Part shown: positions 6,725 through 8,035 of the stretch, piece after piece
Numbering within the stretch: the stretch's first letter is position 1
How the letters are laid out: every line of letters begins with the position of its first letter
Assembly: GCA_902610105.1 (NCBI GenBank)
Contig: CACLUN010000035.1
Coordinates: 1 to 8,035 of the forward strand
From: an uncultured Bacteroidota bacterium
GTDB lineage: Bacteria; Bacteroidota; Bacteroidia; Flavobacteriales; Flavobacteriaceae
DNA: 8,035 nt
Reading direction: 5' to 3'
The notes under the pieces: model-generated
The model's database searches: none
The model's input: the letters and a program-made list of their open reading frames with translations, nothing else
Told to the model about the DNA's origin: nothing
Made by a program: the position numbers and the translations under genes

Positions 6725-8035
6725 CTTTTAACGTTAAGTTCAACGACCGGTGATTCAACATCTCTTTTCTCTACGATCTTACCACTAACTAACCAAATTC
6801 CATTTACTTTGAATGAATTAGTTATTGAAATTAATATTGGTAAAAGAATCAAAGTTAGGAAAGTGGCATATCCAATTCCATAAGCAATTGATATAGCCAT
6901 TGGTTTTAGCAGTTGTGCTTGAAAACTTTTTTCCAAAATGATTGGAGCCAAACCAGCCATTGTAGTAATAGATGTTAGAAAAATTGCTCTAAATCTTGCG
7001 AGCCCAGCTTTAAAAATTGCATCATCAAATGACATTCCATCTTTTAAGTTAGAGTTGAACTTAGAAATTAAAACTAAACCATCATTCACCAGAATACCAA
7101 TCAAAGCAATGATACCTAGTAATGAGATTACATTAACAGGAAATCCATGTAAAAGATGTCCCCAAGCAACTGTTGTTAGGCTAAACGGGATGAGAAGTAA
7201 TAGTAAAAAAGGCTGACTGTATGTCCTAAAAGTAAATCCTATTGTTGCAAATATTAGAAATAGTGCTAATGGAAAAACGGTGTATGCGGATTGTATAGTT
7301 TTATTTGCTTCTCTATATTGACCTTCAAATGAAGCTGAAATTGAAGGATATTGTTTTTGAATTTCTGGGATAACATTATTTTGTAGATTAAAAACAATGT
7401 CAGCTGCACTCAAATTTGGATCAATCAAATTAGCATTGATTTGAATTTCTCTTTTTCCATCCAAATGATTTATTGAAACATCACCTCTTTTAACTTCATA
7501 AGTTGCAATTTCACTCAACGGAACTCTAGCTCCTGAAGGAGTTAGTATTTTCATTTGCTCCATATTATTAACATAAGACCTGGTATTTTTATCATATCTA
7601 ACCCAAACTCTTATTTCATCATCACCTCTTTGAAATCTTTGTGCTTCAATTCCAAAAAAAGCAGACCTAATTTGGTACATAACTTTTGAAAAATCTAGTC
7701 CTGATAAATATGCATTTTCTTTAAGTTTTACTTGAATTTCTTTAATTCCTTCAGGATCATTGTTTGAGATATCGGTCAATAAGGGGTTGTTTCTCATTCT
7801 AGTAATTAATTCATCTTTTGCTTTTTTTAATTCATTAAGATTATTTGTCTCACTGATAAGCGAAATAGAAACTGGACTGCCACCAAAGTTTGCAGCATCA
7901 TTTAAGATGAACCTTTCTGCACCAATTATTTCTCCAGTCTTTTCTCTGATTAGGTTTGCAAGCATAGATGCATTAATAGAGGTAGGTCTTTCTTCACTGT
8001 CTAAAATGTATATTTCTAGTGATGCTGTTGATGAT
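6721..8035 (-). CDS. RND efflux permease, C-terminal part (5' end outside window)
   Basis: The frame is open through the right window edge; 437 complete residues are visible, roughly the last two fifths of a normal permease. An ATG at 7965 is internal and not the start, because the homologous sequence continues upstream of it (ILDSEERPTS, INAS). The first 245 visible residues belong to the second periplasmic pore and docking region (RFQRGDDEIRVWVRY; SEIATYEVKRGDVSI). Five membrane helices follow at about visible residues 251-270, 274-294, 301-325, 347-368 and 378-406, matching helices 8-12. Typical motifs are GIIALIGILVNDGLVLI and GLARFRAIFLTSITTMAGL. The proton-relay residues of helix 4 lie outside the window. 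The protein belongs to the HAE-1-like hydrophobe/amphiphile exporters; the substrate cannot be assigned. The gene is followed directly by the TolC-like gene, and the adaptor gene is expected upstream, beyond the edge. Confidence 0.93.
   Translation of the reverse strand, partial: SSTASLEIYILDSEERPTSINASMLANLIREKTGEIIGAERFILNDAANFGGSPVSISLISETNNLNELKKAKDELITRMRNNPLLTDISNNDPEGIKEIQVKLKENAYLSGLDFSKVMYQIRSAFFGIEAQRFQRGDDEIRVWVRYDKNTRSYVNNMEQMKILTPSGARVPLSEIATYEVKRGDVSINHLDGKREIQINANLIDPNLSAADIVFNLQNNVIPEIQKQYPSISASFEGQYREANKTIQSAYTVFPLALFLIFATIGFTFRTYSQPFLLLLLIPFSLTTVAWGHLLHGFPVNVISLLGIIALIGILVNDGLVLISKFNSNLKDGMSFDDAIFKAGLARFRAIFLTSITTMAGLAPIILEKSFQAQLLKPMAISIAYGIGYATFLTLILLPILISITNSFKVNGIWLVSGKIVEKRDVESPVVELNVKR

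Noticed and set aside
6938..7216. Plus-strand open frame of 92 codons
   Set aside because: It is antisense to the membrane-helix region of the RND permease, whose motifs are unambiguous.

Overview
The window looks like chromosomal DNA from an AT-rich member of the Bacteroidota, most likely a marine-type flavobacterium. This is inferred from the low GC content (about 25-33% in the hand-counted lines of most genes), the near absence of Shine-Dalgarno sequences (starts are preceded by A/T-rich DNA), the short lipoprotein signals, and the resemblance of most proteins to flavobacterial families. No phage, insertion sequence, CRISPR array or other mobile element was seen. Genes are tightly packed and no stretch above 300 bases lacks a gene.

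Layout. Positions 1-1142 hold two minus-strand genes: a lipoprotein with a very Asp/Lys-rich linker, cut by the left window edge, and upstream of it a 135-residue protein of unknown function. That protein diverges, across only 34 bases, from a plus-strand gene for a CtlX-type citrulline hydrolase (1177-2085). A tRNA-Val(GAC) gene follows at 2108-2182. Next is a single-gene unit for a SnoaL/NTF2-fold lipoprotein (2232-2720), closed by a strong intrinsic terminator. Then comes a translationally coupled pair (2796-5389): a von Willebrand factor A protein followed by a ChlI/MoxR-like AAA+ ATPase. This pair converges on a minus-strand efflux operon (8035-5405): the C-terminal part of an RND permease, cut by the right edge, followed with a 4-base overlap by a TolC-family outer-membrane channel.

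How they work together. The permease and TolC-like gene should form two parts of a tripartite efflux pump; the periplasmic adaptor is not visible and probably lies beyond the right edge. The ATPase and VWA protein should act as one machine in which the ATPase remodels a client that the VWA MIDAS metal site helps recruit. No chelatase large subunit is present, so a role in metal insertion into tetrapyrroles is not supported. This pair is the best candidate for an incompletely described system here. The other genes look like independent housekeeping or cell-envelope functions.
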